A stretch of DNA of 64,000 bases from an uncultured Kangiella sp. (GTDB lineage Bacteria; Pseudomonadota; Gammaproteobacteria; Enterobacterales; Kangiellaceae): positions 1 through 64,000 of the forward strand of contig CANMKR010000003.1 of NCBI GenBank assembly GCA_947498625.1, written 5' to 3'. Both the position numbers and the translations under genes were made by a program. The notes under the pieces are model-generated. The model was not told the DNA's origin, did not search any database, and saw only the letters and a program-made list of their open reading frames with translations. The number at the start of each line of letters is the position of its first letter. Within the stretch, counting starts at the first letter, position 1. Positions 10,540-20,202 of this stretch are shown here, in pieces.

Positions 10540-12114
10540 GTGAATGCACAAGATCAAAAACTGGAATTAGGTTGGCAATTTATGCGCTACTACAGCCTGA
10601 TAAGACTTGTGGTCGCTTTTTACTTTCTTATCAGTCCATTTGTTTTTGATCTTAACCCTGCTGAAGATGCATCTCAATTTTATAACAGCATAGCCATTAG
10701 CTACTTTATACTAGCGACTTTATTGCTGTTTATATCGCTTTCAGAAAAACGATTTAATACATTATCTATAGTCAAGCCGATGATTGATATTGGCTTTATT
10801 TCTTTACTGGCTTTTGCCAGCAATAGTGATACTGCTGGTTACGCCATTATTATGGCGACAGTCTCAGTTTTTGCCATACTACTGCTAAGACATCGTTTAG
10901 CACTGCTTTATGGCATCGTTGCAACTATAGCGCTAGTTATGGTCAAGACCTTAAAAGCCGATTCGATAACTGAATCTGATTACATGAACCTGTTCTTGCA
11001 AGCTTTTGCAATCCTTACCGTATCTCTTTTGGGTAATATGTTGGCTCGAAGATTAACTAACTACGAATCAGAAGCGATTGAGAACAGCTATTTAATTAGC
11101 GATATGCATCAACTTAATAGTAATATTATTAATAATATGAAGCGCGGCCTCATAGTAATCGATGAAAGTTATAAAGTACTTTATATCAACAAAATTGCTT
11201 GGTATTACATTGGCAATCCCTCATCTCCCACAGGAAAATACCTAAAGTTTTTGGTGCCAGAGCTAGCAGAACAATTAGAGAGTCTGCAATCTCAAGAACT
11301 AGAAGGTACTTTAATAAAGCTAAGCCCTTCAAGCCCAAGGCTACAGCCTAAATTTTCACGCTTAAAAAACGATAATAAAATTTTAATCACCCTTGAAGAC
11401 TATTCAAAGATTTCTAAAAAGATACAGCAAGCAAAGCTCGCTTCACTAGGTCAACTGACGGCCAGCATTGCGCATGAAATCCGCAACCCCTTAAGCGCCA
11501 TCAACCAAGCCAGTCAGATGTTTGATGAAATAGAGACGGCTAGTCAACAAGAAAAAGATTTACTTAGGATTATTCAACGCCAATCGAAACGGATTAATAA
11601 TATCATTGAGAATGTGCAGATGGTCTCTAAGCGCAAAACACCTTCTCGCCAAGAAGTCTATCTAGGGCGTTTTTTGGACAGCTTTGTGCACGAATTTAAG
11701 CTAGGTCTGAATCATACAGCTGAAATTTATATCAATCCTCTAGACGAAAATATTAAGGTGAAATTTGATCAAGGGCAGTTAAAACAAGTTCTATCCAACC
11801 TCATTGAAAATGGCTTGAAATACAGTTTTATAAACACAAAAAAATATAGCATTAATTTAAATGCAGAATATGACAAAAATAATAAAAATGTCTTTCTTGA
11901 CGTTATCGATCAAGGCGTAGGGATCCCTCTAGATCAAATGGAAAAAATATTTGAACCGTTTTATACCACCAATCATGATGGTACTGGCTTAGGCTTGTAC
12001 ATCTCTAGAGAATTATGTGAAGCCAACGGAGCGCAATTAGAACCTATACCTATTGCCTTTGGTGGCGCTTGTTTTAGAATTATTTTTGATGCCAATTATG
12101 AAATCTCCAATTAA
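10540..12114 (+). CDS. pilS: PilS-like sensor histidine kinase
   Basis: A membrane histidine kinase, 524 aa, resembling PilS, the sensor for type IV pilin expression. About six transmembrane segments occupy residues 18-170, followed by a PAS-like region and a HisKA domain with the phospho-acceptor His312 in SIAHEIRNPL. The ATPase domain shows the N box NLIENGLKYS, DQGVGIP and GTGLGLYIS, so it looks catalytically complete. Start is GTG at 10540 with GGAG 8 nt upstream. It overlaps the regulator gene downstream by 17 bp. No pilin gene is adjacent except a FimT-type pseudopilin after the regulator. Confidence 0.8.
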   Translation: MNAQDQKLELGWQFMRYYSLIRLVVAFYFLISPFVFDLNPAEDASQFYNSIAISYFILATLLLFISLSEKRFNTLSIVKPMIDIGFISLLAFASNSDTAGYAIIMATVSVFAILLLRHRLALLYGIVATIALVMVKTLKADSITESDYMNLFLQAFAILTVSLLGNMLARRLTNYESEAIENSYLISDMHQLNSNIINNMKRGLIVIDESYKVLYINKIAWYYIGNPSSPTGKYLKFLVPELAEQLESLQSQELEGTLIKLSPSSPRLQPKFSRLKNDNKILITLEDYSKISKKIQQAKLASLGQLTASIAHEIRNPLSAINQASQMFDEIETASQQEKDLLRIIQRQSKRINNIIENVQMVSKRKTPSRQEVYLGRFLDSFVHEFKLGLNHTAEIYINPLDENIKVKFDQGQLKQVLSNLIENGLKYSFINTKKYSINLNAEYDKNNKNVFLDVIDQGVGIPLDQMEKIFEPFYTTNHDGTGLGLYISRELCEANGAQLEPIPIAFGGACFRIIFDANYEISN

Positions 12115-13429
12115 AGATCCCAAAGTACTTATCATTGATGATGAAGCTGACATCCGTCATCTTTTGGCTATGAGTTTAGTACAGCTTAACATCGAAGTAG
12201 ATTGTGCAAAGGATGTCGCAGAAGGCATGAGGTATTTGCAAAAACAAAGCTACAACCTTTGCCTGACTGATATGAAACTACCTGACGGCAATGGCTTGTC
12301 CATTGTAGAACATTGTCATAAAAACCTGCCGCAGATGCCTATCGTAGTTATTACTGCATTTGGCAATACCGATACCGCCGTTAAGGCTATGAAACTTGGT
12401 GCTTTTGATTTTGTGGCTAAGCCTATCGAGTTAGTACAATTAAGACATCTGATTCAGAATGCTTTTAAATACAATGCAGAAGAAACCGCTGCAGAAAAAA
12501 TTTATCCTATTGATTTCTTCAACGGTTCCAGCACTGCTATTTCTAACTTTAGAGAGCAATTAAGTAAAATTAACAAATCCAATGCACCGGTGATTATTAA
12601 TGGCGCTAGCGGTACTGAAAAAGAAACGGTTGCTCAGTATATTCACGACCAAAGTTCGCGAGCAGAATATGAGGCTGTTCACCTTGATTGCAGTACCCAG
12701 CAGCAAGAAGAAATTGATCAATTACTATTTAAGACTTCGGATCCTGATAAAAACTTACTCATAAAGGCTCACCAAAGTAGCCTGATTATTAACAATGTAC
12801 ATCTGCTCAGCAAAGCTTCTCAGAAACGTTTATTGCAGGTGCTCGAAACAAAATCTTTAAAAATAAACGATGATAAAGAGCAAATTATAGATATTAGAGT
12901 ACTTGCCTGCTCATCGGAGAATCTTGATAAATATGTAGCGAGTTTGGAGTTAAGAGAAGATCTTTTTTTCAGGTTGGATGTACTTAGATTATCTATACCA
13001 TCGATATCGCAACGCTCGGAAGATTTTTCTGATCTGCTGAATTACTGTTTAAGCTCTTTATCCATAGATAAGACGCTCACTTCTAATGCAAGCGCTAAGC
13101 TAGAAAAATATGATTTTCCGTATAATTATCGTGAGCTTAGAAAAATCTTAATTAAAGCTAACCATCAGTCTGTAACTGAAGAAATTTCGCATGATGATCT
13201 AGACTTTAGCTACGCTAGTAATATTCAGGCTGCAAGTCAAAACCAAGCCGAATCATTTATTTCGTCACGCGGTGATTTAAGTTTAGATGAGTATGTTACA
13301 GAAATTGAACGTCATGAAATTCGCGCAGCACTTAATCAAACTCGTTGGAATCGTACAGAGGCCGCAAAATTACTGGGGATAAGCTTTAGAACTATTCGCT
13401 ACAAGATTAAGAAATTGGAAATAGAATAA
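12098..13429 (+). CDS. pilR: PilR-like response regulator with a degenerate sigma-54 activator domain
   Basis: An NtrC-family regulator paired with PilS, 443 aa from the ATG at 12098. The receiver domain (about 8-120) has the phospho-acceptor Asp58 in LTDMKLPDG and the usual Lys in VAKPIE. The central AAA+ domain is damaged. Walker A reads GASGTEKE (169-176) with Glu for Gly. Walker B ends in Asn-Asn (232-233) where Asp-Glu is needed. The GAFTGA sigma-54 contact loop is missing altogether. The arginine-finger segment LREDLFFRLDVLRL and the Fis-type helix-turn-helix (RWNRTEAAKLLGISFRTIRYK) are preserved. It can probably bind DNA and be phosphorylated, but it should not open sigma-54 promoters. 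The reading frame is uninterrupted. Confidence 0.8.
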   Translation: MKSPIKDPKVLIIDDEADIRHLLAMSLVQLNIEVDCAKDVAEGMRYLQKQSYNLCLTDMKLPDGNGLSIVEHCHKNLPQMPIVVITAFGNTDTAVKAMKLGAFDFVAKPIELVQLRHLIQNAFKYNAEETAAEKIYPIDFFNGSSTAISNFREQLSKINKSNAPVIINGASGTEKETVAQYIHDQSSRAEYEAVHLDCSTQQQEEIDQLLFKTSDPDKNLLIKAHQSSLIINNVHLLSKASQKRLLQVLETKSLKINDDKEQIIDIRVLACSSENLDKYVASLELREDLFFRLDVLRLSIPSISQRSEDFSDLLNYCLSSLSIDKTLTSNASAKLEKYDFPYNYRELRKILIKANHQSVTEEISHDDLDFSYASNIQAASQNQAESFISSRGDLSLDEYVTEIERHEIRAALNQTRWNRTEAAKLLGISFRTIRYKIKKLEIE

Positions 13430-13593
13430 TTTAGCTAAATCTTTGCTTTTCTTAAATAGAACCTCTTTACATTGCAGGCAAATAGCTGTCAATAACTTAA
13501 GAGATCTCCTACAAAGTATAGTGACTTAGCGACTGAATTACTCCATATAACTGAGCTATATTTAAAACTCTTTAATAAATCAAAGGATTGATT

Positions 13594-14091
13594 ATGACAA
13601 AGGGATTTACATTAATTGAGTTATTAGTTGGTTTATCTATATTCAGCGTAGCTGCCTATTTTGCAGCCCCAAGTCTACACAGGTTTATACAGAAGCAACA
13701 TCTGACTGCAGACATTTCAACCGTTTTAAGCTTAATGAACAGTGCGAAAAATGAAGCTATAAAAAGTAATACAAAGATCACCTTATGCGGAAAAAGCAAC
13801 ACTGTAGACTGTAGTAGGAATTGGCAAGAGCTAAAGGTTCAGTCGCCGATTAATAATCAATTACTTTATAGTGCAAAACTTACAGGGAATTACCGTTCTG
13901 TTATTTGGAGTAGTTTTCAACGCAAGGCGAGCTTGAAATTTAATGCACGTGGCTATACTGATCATCTCAATGGAAGTCTCTACTTTTGCCATACCAGCTA
14001 TCCAGAATTAAATCGAGTGATAAGAATCAGTAAATCTGGCCGAGCGACAATTTACTCTGATAAGAAATCCATAGGTAAACGCTGCGATTAG
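13594..14091 (+). CDS. Type IV pilin-like minor pseudopilin (GspH/FimT family)
   Basis: A 165-aa prepilin with the class III signal MTKG|FTLIELL: cleavage by prepilin peptidase after Gly4, and Glu at position +5. It has one N-terminal hydrophobic helix, then a GspH/FimT-like globular part with four cysteines (CGKS, DCSR, FCHT, and CD at the end) that could form disulfides. The start is the ATG at 13594 with AAAGGA 6 nt upstream. It follows pilR by 164 bp. The rest of a pseudopilin operon (pilV, pilW, pilX, pilE) is absent, so it is an isolated minor pilin gene. Confidence 0.8.
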   Translation: MTKGFTLIELLVGLSIFSVAAYFAAPSLHRFIQKQHLTADISTVLSLMNSAKNEAIKSNTKITLCGKSNTVDCSRNWQELKVQSPINNQLLYSAKLTGNYRSVIWSSFQRKASLKFNARGYTDHLNGSLYFCHTSYPELNRVIRISKSGRATIYSDKKSIGKRCD

Positions 14092-14131
14092 ACAAGTTAT
14101 CATTGTCATGTGTTAAACTGTTTATAAGCCT

Positions 14132-15517
14132 ATGAACAAAAATAATATTGTGACTGAAGTTATTAAACAAACAGAAATTATCGCTCAATCAGGATTGGAA
14201 TTACTGACCAATGATGAAGTTAAATTGCTCAGTAAAGATACTAATGGCGAGCAATACCTATTGCTAAAAAAATGTATTTTAGCGGTGCTAAATAGCGGCG
14301 AAGCTACTGATAACATTTATCACGTCCATAATCAGCTACCGGATTTTGATGTCGAGATCATACCTTTAAACAAAGGTCTTAAGCTTAAAATCTTCAATGC
14401 CCCTAAATCGGCATTTGTTGATAATAAGATGATTAGTGGACTACAAGAACAAGTCTTTAGCGTACTAAGAGATATTGTTTTTCTTAAGCAAGAACTAGAA
14501 TTTAACAGCCGAATTGATTTTAAAAGCTCCAAAGGCATCAGTAATGCCATTTTCCATATATTGCGCAATGCAAAAGCTTTGCAGGTCGGTGAAGAGCCCT
14601 CTATGGTAGTTTGCTGGGGTGGCCACTCCATACCAGAACACGAATATAAATACACCAAAGATGTCGGCTACCAGTTAGGGCTAAGAGGACTGAATGTTAT
14701 AACCGGATGTGGTATTGGAGCTATGAAAGGCCCAATGAAAGGAGCTTTAATTGGTCATACAAAACAGCGGATTTGTTCAGGACGTTATGTGGGAATAACA
14801 GAACCTGCAATTATTGCTGCAGAGTCTCCCAACCCCATAGTAAACGAACTAATTATTATGCCGGATATCGAAAAACGTTTAGAAGCATTCGTTCGGCTAG
14901 GTCATGGCATTATTGTTTTCCCCGGCGGCGCAGGAACTGCTGAAGAAATTTTGTATATATTAGGCTTATTGCTAGAGCCTAAAAATAAAGCCATCCCGTT
15001 TCCATTAATATTTACCGGTCCTAAAGAGTCGAAATCTTATTTTGAGGATATCGATAATTTCATTGCTCAAACGCTTGGTTCTGAAGCACAAGCGAAATAC
15101 CAAATTATTATTGATGAGCCTCATAAAGTAGCAAAGACGATTCAAACTGGCATCGCAGAAGTTAGAGAATACCGTAAGAGTAAGCAAGACGCTTACCACT
15201 ACAACTGGCAATTAACCATTGATTGGGATCTACAGGAAGAGTTCATACCCGATCATCAGAATATGGCAAAACTCAATCTAAGCACTAATCAAGCAGCACA
15301 TGAATTAGCGGCTAATTTAAGGAAAGCTTTTTCCGGTATAGTCGCTGGTAACATCAAAGAACAAGGAATTGAAGCTGTCAAACAATATGGCCCCTACCAG
15401 CTTTCTGGCGATAAAGAGATTATGAGTGAAATGGATAATTTACTTAAAAACTTCATTCAACAAGGAAGAATGAAACTAGAGCAAAAAGATTATAAACCTT
15501 GCTATCAGATCCAATAA
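14132..15517 (+). CDS. ppnN: Pyrimidine/purine 5'-nucleotide nucleosidase PpnN
   Basis: PpnN (YgdH) hydrolyses nucleoside monophosphates to base and ribose-5-phosphate and is stimulated by (p)ppGpp in E. coli. The 461-aa length fits. An N-terminal regulatory domain (about 1-140, with LKLKIFNAPKSAFVD) precedes the LOG/lysine-decarboxylase-like core. The core contains GCGIGAMKGPMKGA, the nucleotide site IEKRLEAFVRL and the signature FPGGAGTAEEI. A C-terminal helical domain (about 360-461) follows. Note that relA is also in this window (42110-44332). Confidence 0.92.
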   Translation: MNKNNIVTEVIKQTEIIAQSGLELLTNDEVKLLSKDTNGEQYLLLKKCILAVLNSGEATDNIYHVHNQLPDFDVEIIPLNKGLKLKIFNAPKSAFVDNKMISGLQEQVFSVLRDIVFLKQELEFNSRIDFKSSKGISNAIFHILRNAKALQVGEEPSMVVCWGGHSIPEHEYKYTKDVGYQLGLRGLNVITGCGIGAMKGPMKGALIGHTKQRICSGRYVGITEPAIIAAESPNPIVNELIIMPDIEKRLEAFVRLGHGIIVFPGGAGTAEEILYILGLLLEPKNKAIPFPLIFTGPKESKSYFEDIDNFIAQTLGSEAQAKYQIIIDEPHKVAKTIQTGIAEVREYRKSKQDAYHYNWQLTIDWDLQEEFIPDHQNMAKLNLSTNQAAHELAANLRKAFSGIVAGNIKEQGIEAVKQYGPYQLSGDKEIMSEMDNLLKNFIQQGRMKLEQKDYKPCYQIQ

Positions 15518-15554
15518 TCCAAAGATTCTGTCGTTTACAAATTTTATTCCCCAT

Positions 15555-15586
15555 AAAAAAAGCCGAGCAAATGCTCGGCTTTTTTA
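15555..15586. terminator. Bidirectional terminator between ppnN and etfA
   Basis: AAAAAAAGCCGAGC, loop AAAT, GCTCGGCTTTTTT. It is placed between convergent genes. Confidence 0.9.
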
Positions 15587-15600
15587 AGATTTAAGAAAGT

Positions 15601-16530
15601 TTACAGCGCGTCATTCAACTCTGGAATCACCTTAAATAAATCTGCAACCAAACCATAGTCAGCAACTTGGAAAATTGGCGCCTCTTCATCTTTGTTAATA
15701 GCCACAATGACTTTTGAGTCTTTCATACCTGCCAAATGCTGGATAGCGCCTGAAATGCCTACTGCGATATAAAGCTCAGGAGCAACAATCTTACCGGTTT
15801 GACCCACTTGGTAATCATTTGGTACAAAACCTGCATCCACCGCCGCACGAGAAGCCCCTACTGCAGCACCTAATTTATCCGCCAAAGCTTCTAACATGGC
15901 AAAATTCTCACCGGAACCCATACCGCGACCACCAGATACAATAACGCGAGCAGAAGTTAATTCCGGACGTTCGGATACAGTTAACTCTGCACCAACATAG
16001 CTTGAGGCTGCTGAAGCTTCTTTTGCTTCGATTGACTCAATAATCGCTGAACCCCCTTCTTCTGCTACAGCATCAAAGCCGGTAGCACGAACTGTAATAA
16101 CTTTTTTAGCGTCGTTTGACTTCACAGTCGCAATGGCATTACCTGCATAAACTGGGCGTTCAAACACGTCATCAGAATCAATAGCAGTAATCTCTGAAAT
16201 CTGTTGGACGTCCAACAAAGCTGCCACACGCGGCATAAAGTTCTTACCGAAAGTCGAAGCCGGAGCCAAGATATGAGTATAATCTTCGGCGATAGCAACA
16301 ACTAAACGATCTAAATCTTCTGCTAATAAATGAGCATAATGCTCTGCGTCTGCCAGCAAAACTTTACTCACGCCTTGGGCCTTTGTAATTTGCTCTGCAG
16401 CTGCTTGGCAATTATGACCTGCTACTAAAACCACGGTATCACCTGATAATTGGGTCGCAGCGGCAATAGTACTAAAGGTTGAAGCTTGAGCTTGCTGATT
16501 ATTATGTTCTGCAATTACTAAAGTCGTCAT
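15601..16530 (-). CDS. etfA: Electron transfer flavoprotein alpha subunit
   Basis: FAD-binding subunit of ETF, which collects electrons from acyl-CoA dehydrogenases and other flavoprotein dehydrogenases and passes them to ETF-QO. The 309-aa product has an N-terminal ETF domain. The C-terminal FAD-binding part contains [32 protein letters not shown] and the family signature region [20 protein letters not shown]. Its ATG directly abuts the stop codon of etfB, so the two are translationally coupled. Confidence 0.95.
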   Translation of the reverse strand: MTTLVIAEHNNQQAQASTFSTIAAATQLSGDTVVLVAGHNCQAAAEQITKAQGVSKVLLADAEHYAHLLAEDLDRLVVAIAEDYTHILAPASTFGKNFMPRVAALLDVQQISEITAIDSDDVFERPVYAGNAIATVKSNDAKKVITVRATGFDAVAEEGGSAIIESIEAKEASAASSYVGAELTVSERPELTSARVIVSGGRGMGSGENFAMLEALADKLGAAVGASRAAVDAGFVPNDYQVGQTGKIVAPELYIAVGISGAIQHLAGMKDSKVIVAINKDEEAPIFQVADYGLVADLFKVIPELNDAL

Positions 16531-17280
16531 TTAGATCACCTTCGCATCATTTTTCAATTTATCTACTAACTCAGCAACTGTTTCAACTTTGATACCTTCT
16601 TGACGCGCTGGAGGATTAGCTACTTTCAAAGTTTCAGTGCGCGGAGCTATATCAACACCTAAATCAGCAACAGCAAGTTCTTCAAGCGGCTTACGCTTTG
16701 CTTTCATAATATTCGGTAAAGAAGCAAAACGAGGCTCATTCAAGCGTAAATCAGTAGTGACAATCGCAGGCATAGTTAATTCAACAGTCTCCAAACCACC
16801 ATCAATTTCACGGGTAACTTGTGCTTTACCATCAGCAACTTTAACTTCTGAAGCAAAAGTGCCCTGGCCCCAACCTAACAAGGCGCCAAGCATCTGACCG
16901 GTTTGGTTATTATCACTGTCAATCGACTGCTTACCAAGAAGTACCATTTGCGGCTCTTCTTTCTCAACAATATTTTTTAACACTTTTGCTACTGCTAATG
17001 ACTCTAATTCTTCATCAGATTTCACTAATACCGCTTTGTCAGCACCTAAAGCCAGAGCTGTTCGCAAGGTTTCCTGAGCTTGTTGTGGGCCTATACAAAC
17101 CGCAACAACTTCAGAAGCAACGCCCTGCTCTTTTAAACGAATCGCTTCTTCAACAGCAATTTCACAAAATGGATTCATCGACATTTTGACATTTGCAGTC
17201 TCAACACCGGTGTTATCAGCGTTAACACGAACCTTAACATTCGCATCAATCACACGTTTTATGGCAACTAGAATTTTCAT
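16531..17280 (-). CDS. etfB: Electron transfer flavoprotein beta subunit
   Basis: AMP-binding subunit of ETF, 249 aa from the ATG at 17280 ([12 protein letters not shown]), preceded by AGGG. The longer reading frame begins 34 codons earlier, which does not fit the family. Motifs are [30 protein letters not shown] and the signature [20 protein letters not shown]. The neighbourhood (etfB-etfA divergent from ETF-QO) implies fatty-acid or amino-acid oxidation feeding the quinone pool. Confidence 0.95.
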   Translation of the reverse strand: MKILVAIKRVIDANVKVRVNADNTGVETANVKMSMNPFCEIAVEEAIRLKEQGVASEVVAVCIGPQQAQETLRTALALGADKAVLVKSDEELESLAVAKVLKNIVEKEEPQMVLLGKQSIDSDNNQTGQMLGALLGWGQGTFASEVKVADGKAQVTREIDGGLETVELTMPAIVTTDLRLNEPRFASLPNIMKAKRKPLEELAVADLGVDIAPRTETLKVANPPARQEGIKVETVAELVDKLKNDAKVI

Positions 17281-17489
17281 AAAAACCCTATCTATGTATA
17301 ATTCTTGGCAAAATAGACGACCTAGCCGACTATCTTTAGTAAAATAGGTCGCAATGGTGACCTTTTCAGGGCTTAAGGTCAATAGTTAAAGCCCATTTTT
17401 TAACTCATAACAGTGCTTTTTCAGCGCATTTAGCGCTCAATCAGTCACTTACTAAAAACTATTATTGATTAGCATTAAGAGGTGGTTTC

Positions 17490-19145
17490 GTGGAACGCGA
17501 ATTTATGGAGTTTGATGTAGTAATTGTTGGTGCAGGTCCTGCGGGTTTATCTGCTGCTATTCGCCTACGTCAGCTAGCCGAAGAGTCAGGACAAGACCTG
17601 ATGGTTTGTGTGGTAGAAAAAGGCTCAGAAGTCGGCGCGCACATATTATCTGGCGCGGTATTCGAACCTACAGCTTTGAATGAGCTGATACCTGACTGGC
17701 AAGATAAAGACGCGCCTTTAAATACTAAAGTCACTGGCGATCAAATTCATTTATTCCGTACTCAAGATAAAGGCATCAAGATCCCTAATTTCTTCGCCCC
17801 AAAAACCATGCATAATGATGGTAATTACATCATAAGTCTGGGTAATTTATGCCGTTGGTTAGCAGAACAGGCAGAAAGCCTTGGCGTGGAAATATTCCCT
17901 GGTTTTGCCGCTGCTGAAGTTCTATATAACGAGAATGGCTCCGTCAAAGGTATTGCTACAGGTGATATGGGGATTGGCCGAGATGGAGAGCAAAAAGACG
18001 GTTATATGCCAGGTATGGAGTTGCACGCCAAATACACTTTGTTTGCCGAAGGCTGTCGTGGTCATTTAGGCAAAGAGTTGATTGCTAAGTATGAGCTGGA
18101 TAAAGATAAAGAACCGCAACACTATGGCATCGGCATAAAAGAATTATGGAAAATCCCGGCTGAACAACACCAAGAAGGCCTAGTCGTTCATACCGCAGGC
18201 TGGCCTTTATCAGAGTCTGGATCTGCTGGCGGTGGTTTTTTATATCATATCGAAGATAATCAAGTTGTTGTGGGTCTAATTACTGATTTGTCTTATACCA
18301 ATCCACACGTTAGTCCTTTTGACGAATTCCAAAGGTATAAACACCAAGCAACCATTAAGCCCTTTTTAGAAGGTGGTGAGCGCATATCTTATGGTGCTAG
18401 AGCTATCACTAAAGGCGGTATTCAATCTCAGCCAAAAATGTCTTTCCCTGGCGGTTTATTAGTTGGGGATGATGCGGGCACTTTAAACTTTGCCAAAATC
18501 AAAGGTTCGCATACAGCCATGAAGTCTGGCATGGTTGCAGCTGAGACCGTTATTGACGCTATCAAAGCAGAAAGAGCCAATGATGATTTAGTTGAATATG
18601 CTAATAATTATCAAGCATCTTGGGCCTATAAAGAATTACACACTCAACGTAATTTTGGGCCAGCACAGCATAAATGGGGGAACTTGCTAGGTTCCGCATA
18701 TGTATTCATTGATTTGAATTTATTTAATGGCAAATTGCCTTGGACACTCAGCGATCCCAAGCCTGATCATGCTCAATTGAAATTAGCCAAAGACAGCAAG
18801 AAAATTAACTACCCAAAACCGGATGGAAAACTATCTTTTGATAAACTCTCGTCGGTATTTGTTTCAAACACCAATCATGAAGAGGATCAGCCAATACACT
18901 TAAAGCTTCAAGATAAAAATATTCCTATCGAAGTCAATCTTGATAAGTTTGATGAACCAGCTCAGCGTTACTGCCCAGCCGGTGTTTACGAAGTGGTTCG
19001 AGATGATAATGGCGAAAACCCTAACTTTGTGATCAATGCGCAAAACTGCGTTCACTGTAAAACTTGTGATATCAAAGATCCTTCACAAAATATCACTTGG
19101 GTAGTTCCTGAAGGCGCTGGCGGTCCAAACTACCCTAACATGTAA
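17490..19145 (+). CDS. Electron transfer flavoprotein-ubiquinone oxidoreductase
   Basis: ETF-QO, the inner-membrane-associated flavoprotein that passes electrons from ETF to ubiquinone. The 551-aa product starts with the FAD dinucleotide fold VVIVGAGPAGLSAAIRL. It has the second FAD motif LLVGDDAGTLNFAKIKG. It ends with the [4Fe-4S] binding region CPAGVYE ... NCVHCKTCDIKDP. Length and order match the mitochondrial ETFDH family. Start is GTG at 17490 with AAGAGGTGG upstream (MEREFMEFDVV); an ATG at 17505 is the alternative. It is divergent from etfBA across 209 bp that must hold both promoters. That gap contains an inverted repeat AGTTAA ... TTAACT but no clear consensus promoter. Confidence 0.95.
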   Translation: MEREFMEFDVVIVGAGPAGLSAAIRLRQLAEESGQDLMVCVVEKGSEVGAHILSGAVFEPTALNELIPDWQDKDAPLNTKVTGDQIHLFRTQDKGIKIPNFFAPKTMHNDGNYIISLGNLCRWLAEQAESLGVEIFPGFAAAEVLYNENGSVKGIATGDMGIGRDGEQKDGYMPGMELHAKYTLFAEGCRGHLGKELIAKYELDKDKEPQHYGIGIKELWKIPAEQHQEGLVVHTAGWPLSESGSAGGGFLYHIEDNQVVVGLITDLSYTNPHVSPFDEFQRYKHQATIKPFLEGGERISYGARAITKGGIQSQPKMSFPGGLLVGDDAGTLNFAKIKGSHTAMKSGMVAAETVIDAIKAERANDDLVEYANNYQASWAYKELHTQRNFGPAQHKWGNLLGSAYVFIDLNLFNGKLPWTLSDPKPDHAQLKLAKDSKKINYPKPDGKLSFDKLSSVFVSNTNHEEDQPIHLKLQDKNIPIEVNLDKFDEPAQRYCPAGVYEVVRDDNGENPNFVINAQNCVHCKTCDIKDPSQNITWVVPEGAGGPNYPNM

Positions 19146-19159
19146 TTCAATCAACAAAT

Positions 19160-19185
19160 AAAAAAGCGGCTAAAGCCGCTTTTTT
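19160..19185. terminator. Bidirectional terminator between the ETF-QO gene and nlpD
   Basis: AAAAAAGCGGC, loop TAAA, GCCGCTTTTTT. The end overlaps the stop codon of nlpD. Confidence 0.9.
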
Positions 19186-20167
19186 AACGTTTAGGCAAAT
19201 ACTTCAAAGGATCTGTTGGCTTGCCTTTGTAGCGTATTTCAAAGTGTAATCTAGGTGAGTCAGTATCTGAGCTGCCGAGTTCGGCAATTTTTTGGCCAGC
19301 TTTAATGATTTCATTTTCTTTTACATCAATACTTTTGTTGTGCGCATAAGCACTAATAAAGCTGTTGTTATGTTTTATGATCACTAAATTTCCATAGCCT
19401 CTTAAACCGCGCCCCGCGTAAACGACCCTGCCTGCGGCAGATGCCCTTACCGGATCGCCGACATTTCCAGCTATATCAATACCTTTTTTTCCAGTTCCAA
19501 CGAAGCTGCGTTCCACTTTTCCCATGTATGGCCATATCCAAAATTTTACCGGATTATTAGAATCAACCAATTTTGCTGACTGGCTATTGGAGGGTTTAGC
19601 TGGTGTTTGCGTTTTGGGCTTGGATACCACTTTGGGCGTTTCAGGCAACTTTGGGTTTGGTTTAGTATTTTCAGAAGCTGTTACGGGTTTATTGCTAGGT
19701 TTGTTTTTGACTTGATTGTTAGTTGTTGATGCTAGGGTTCTTCTAACAAATTGGGAACTAGTTTTAGGTTTTACCCCTGTGGCAACTTGCTTTGCAATAG
19801 ATTCTTGATAATTTCGAGCAGCAGCTATATCTAAGTTTTGTCCTATATTAATAAGGTAAGCCGAACTTATTCCATTAGATTCTGCTAAAGTTTGATAATC
19901 CAATCCAAAGCGAAAAGCTATCGAGTAAAGCGTATCGCCCGGCTGAACTTGGTAAACTTTAATGCTTTCATTTACAGCGGAATAGTCATCATTATCATTG
20001 ACATGCACTTTAGAGTTATTGGTATATCTTTCTTCAACGGCAGCTAAACGTTTGTTACCACAGCCTTGCAATAAATAAACAATAAACACAATCACCACTA
20101 ACCACAAAGCCCGAATAGCCGACTCTTTCAAAATTTGTGATAGTGGTTTAGGTTCTTTTTTATTCAT
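19184..20167 (-). CDS. nlpD: NlpD-type murein hydrolase activator lipoprotein
   Basis: An envelope lipoprotein that in E. coli activates the amidase AmiC for daughter-cell separation. The 327-aa product has an unusually long n-region before a hydrophobic stretch and a lipobox LLQGC (Cys36). A LysM domain follows (VYQVQPGDTLYSIAFRFG), then a Pro/Lys/Thr-rich linker and a C-terminal LytM/M23 domain. Zn ligands are degenerate (KKGIDIAG where active enzymes have HxGxD), as in E. coli NlpD, so it should activate and not hydrolyse. It is the last gene of the ispF-truD-surE-pcm-yqaA-nlpD run. rpoS, its usual downstream partner, is not here. Confidence 0.88.
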   Translation of the reverse strand: MNKKEPKPLSQILKESAIRALWLVVIVFIVYLLQGCGNKRLAAVEERYTNNSKVHVNDNDDYSAVNESIKVYQVQPGDTLYSIAFRFGLDYQTLAESNGISSAYLINIGQNLDIAAARNYQESIAKQVATGVKPKTSSQFVRRTLASTTNNQVKNKPSNKPVTASENTKPNPKLPETPKVVSKPKTQTPAKPSNSQSAKLVDSNNPVKFWIWPYMGKVERSFVGTGKKGIDIAGNVGDPVRASAAGRVVYAGRGLRGYGNLVIIKHNNSFISAYAHNKSIDVKENEIIKAGQKIAELGSSDTDSPRLHFEIRYKGKPTDPLKYLPKR

Positions 20168-20202
20168 ACAAACGGCCTAATCATATAACTTTCGACAATA
20201 GA

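Noticed and set aside
17281-17489. Specific fatty-acid regulator operator (PsrA or FadR type) between etfB and the ETF-QO gene
   Set aside because: An inverted repeat AGTTAA/TTAACT exists, but no match to the known operator consensus sequences could be made by eye.
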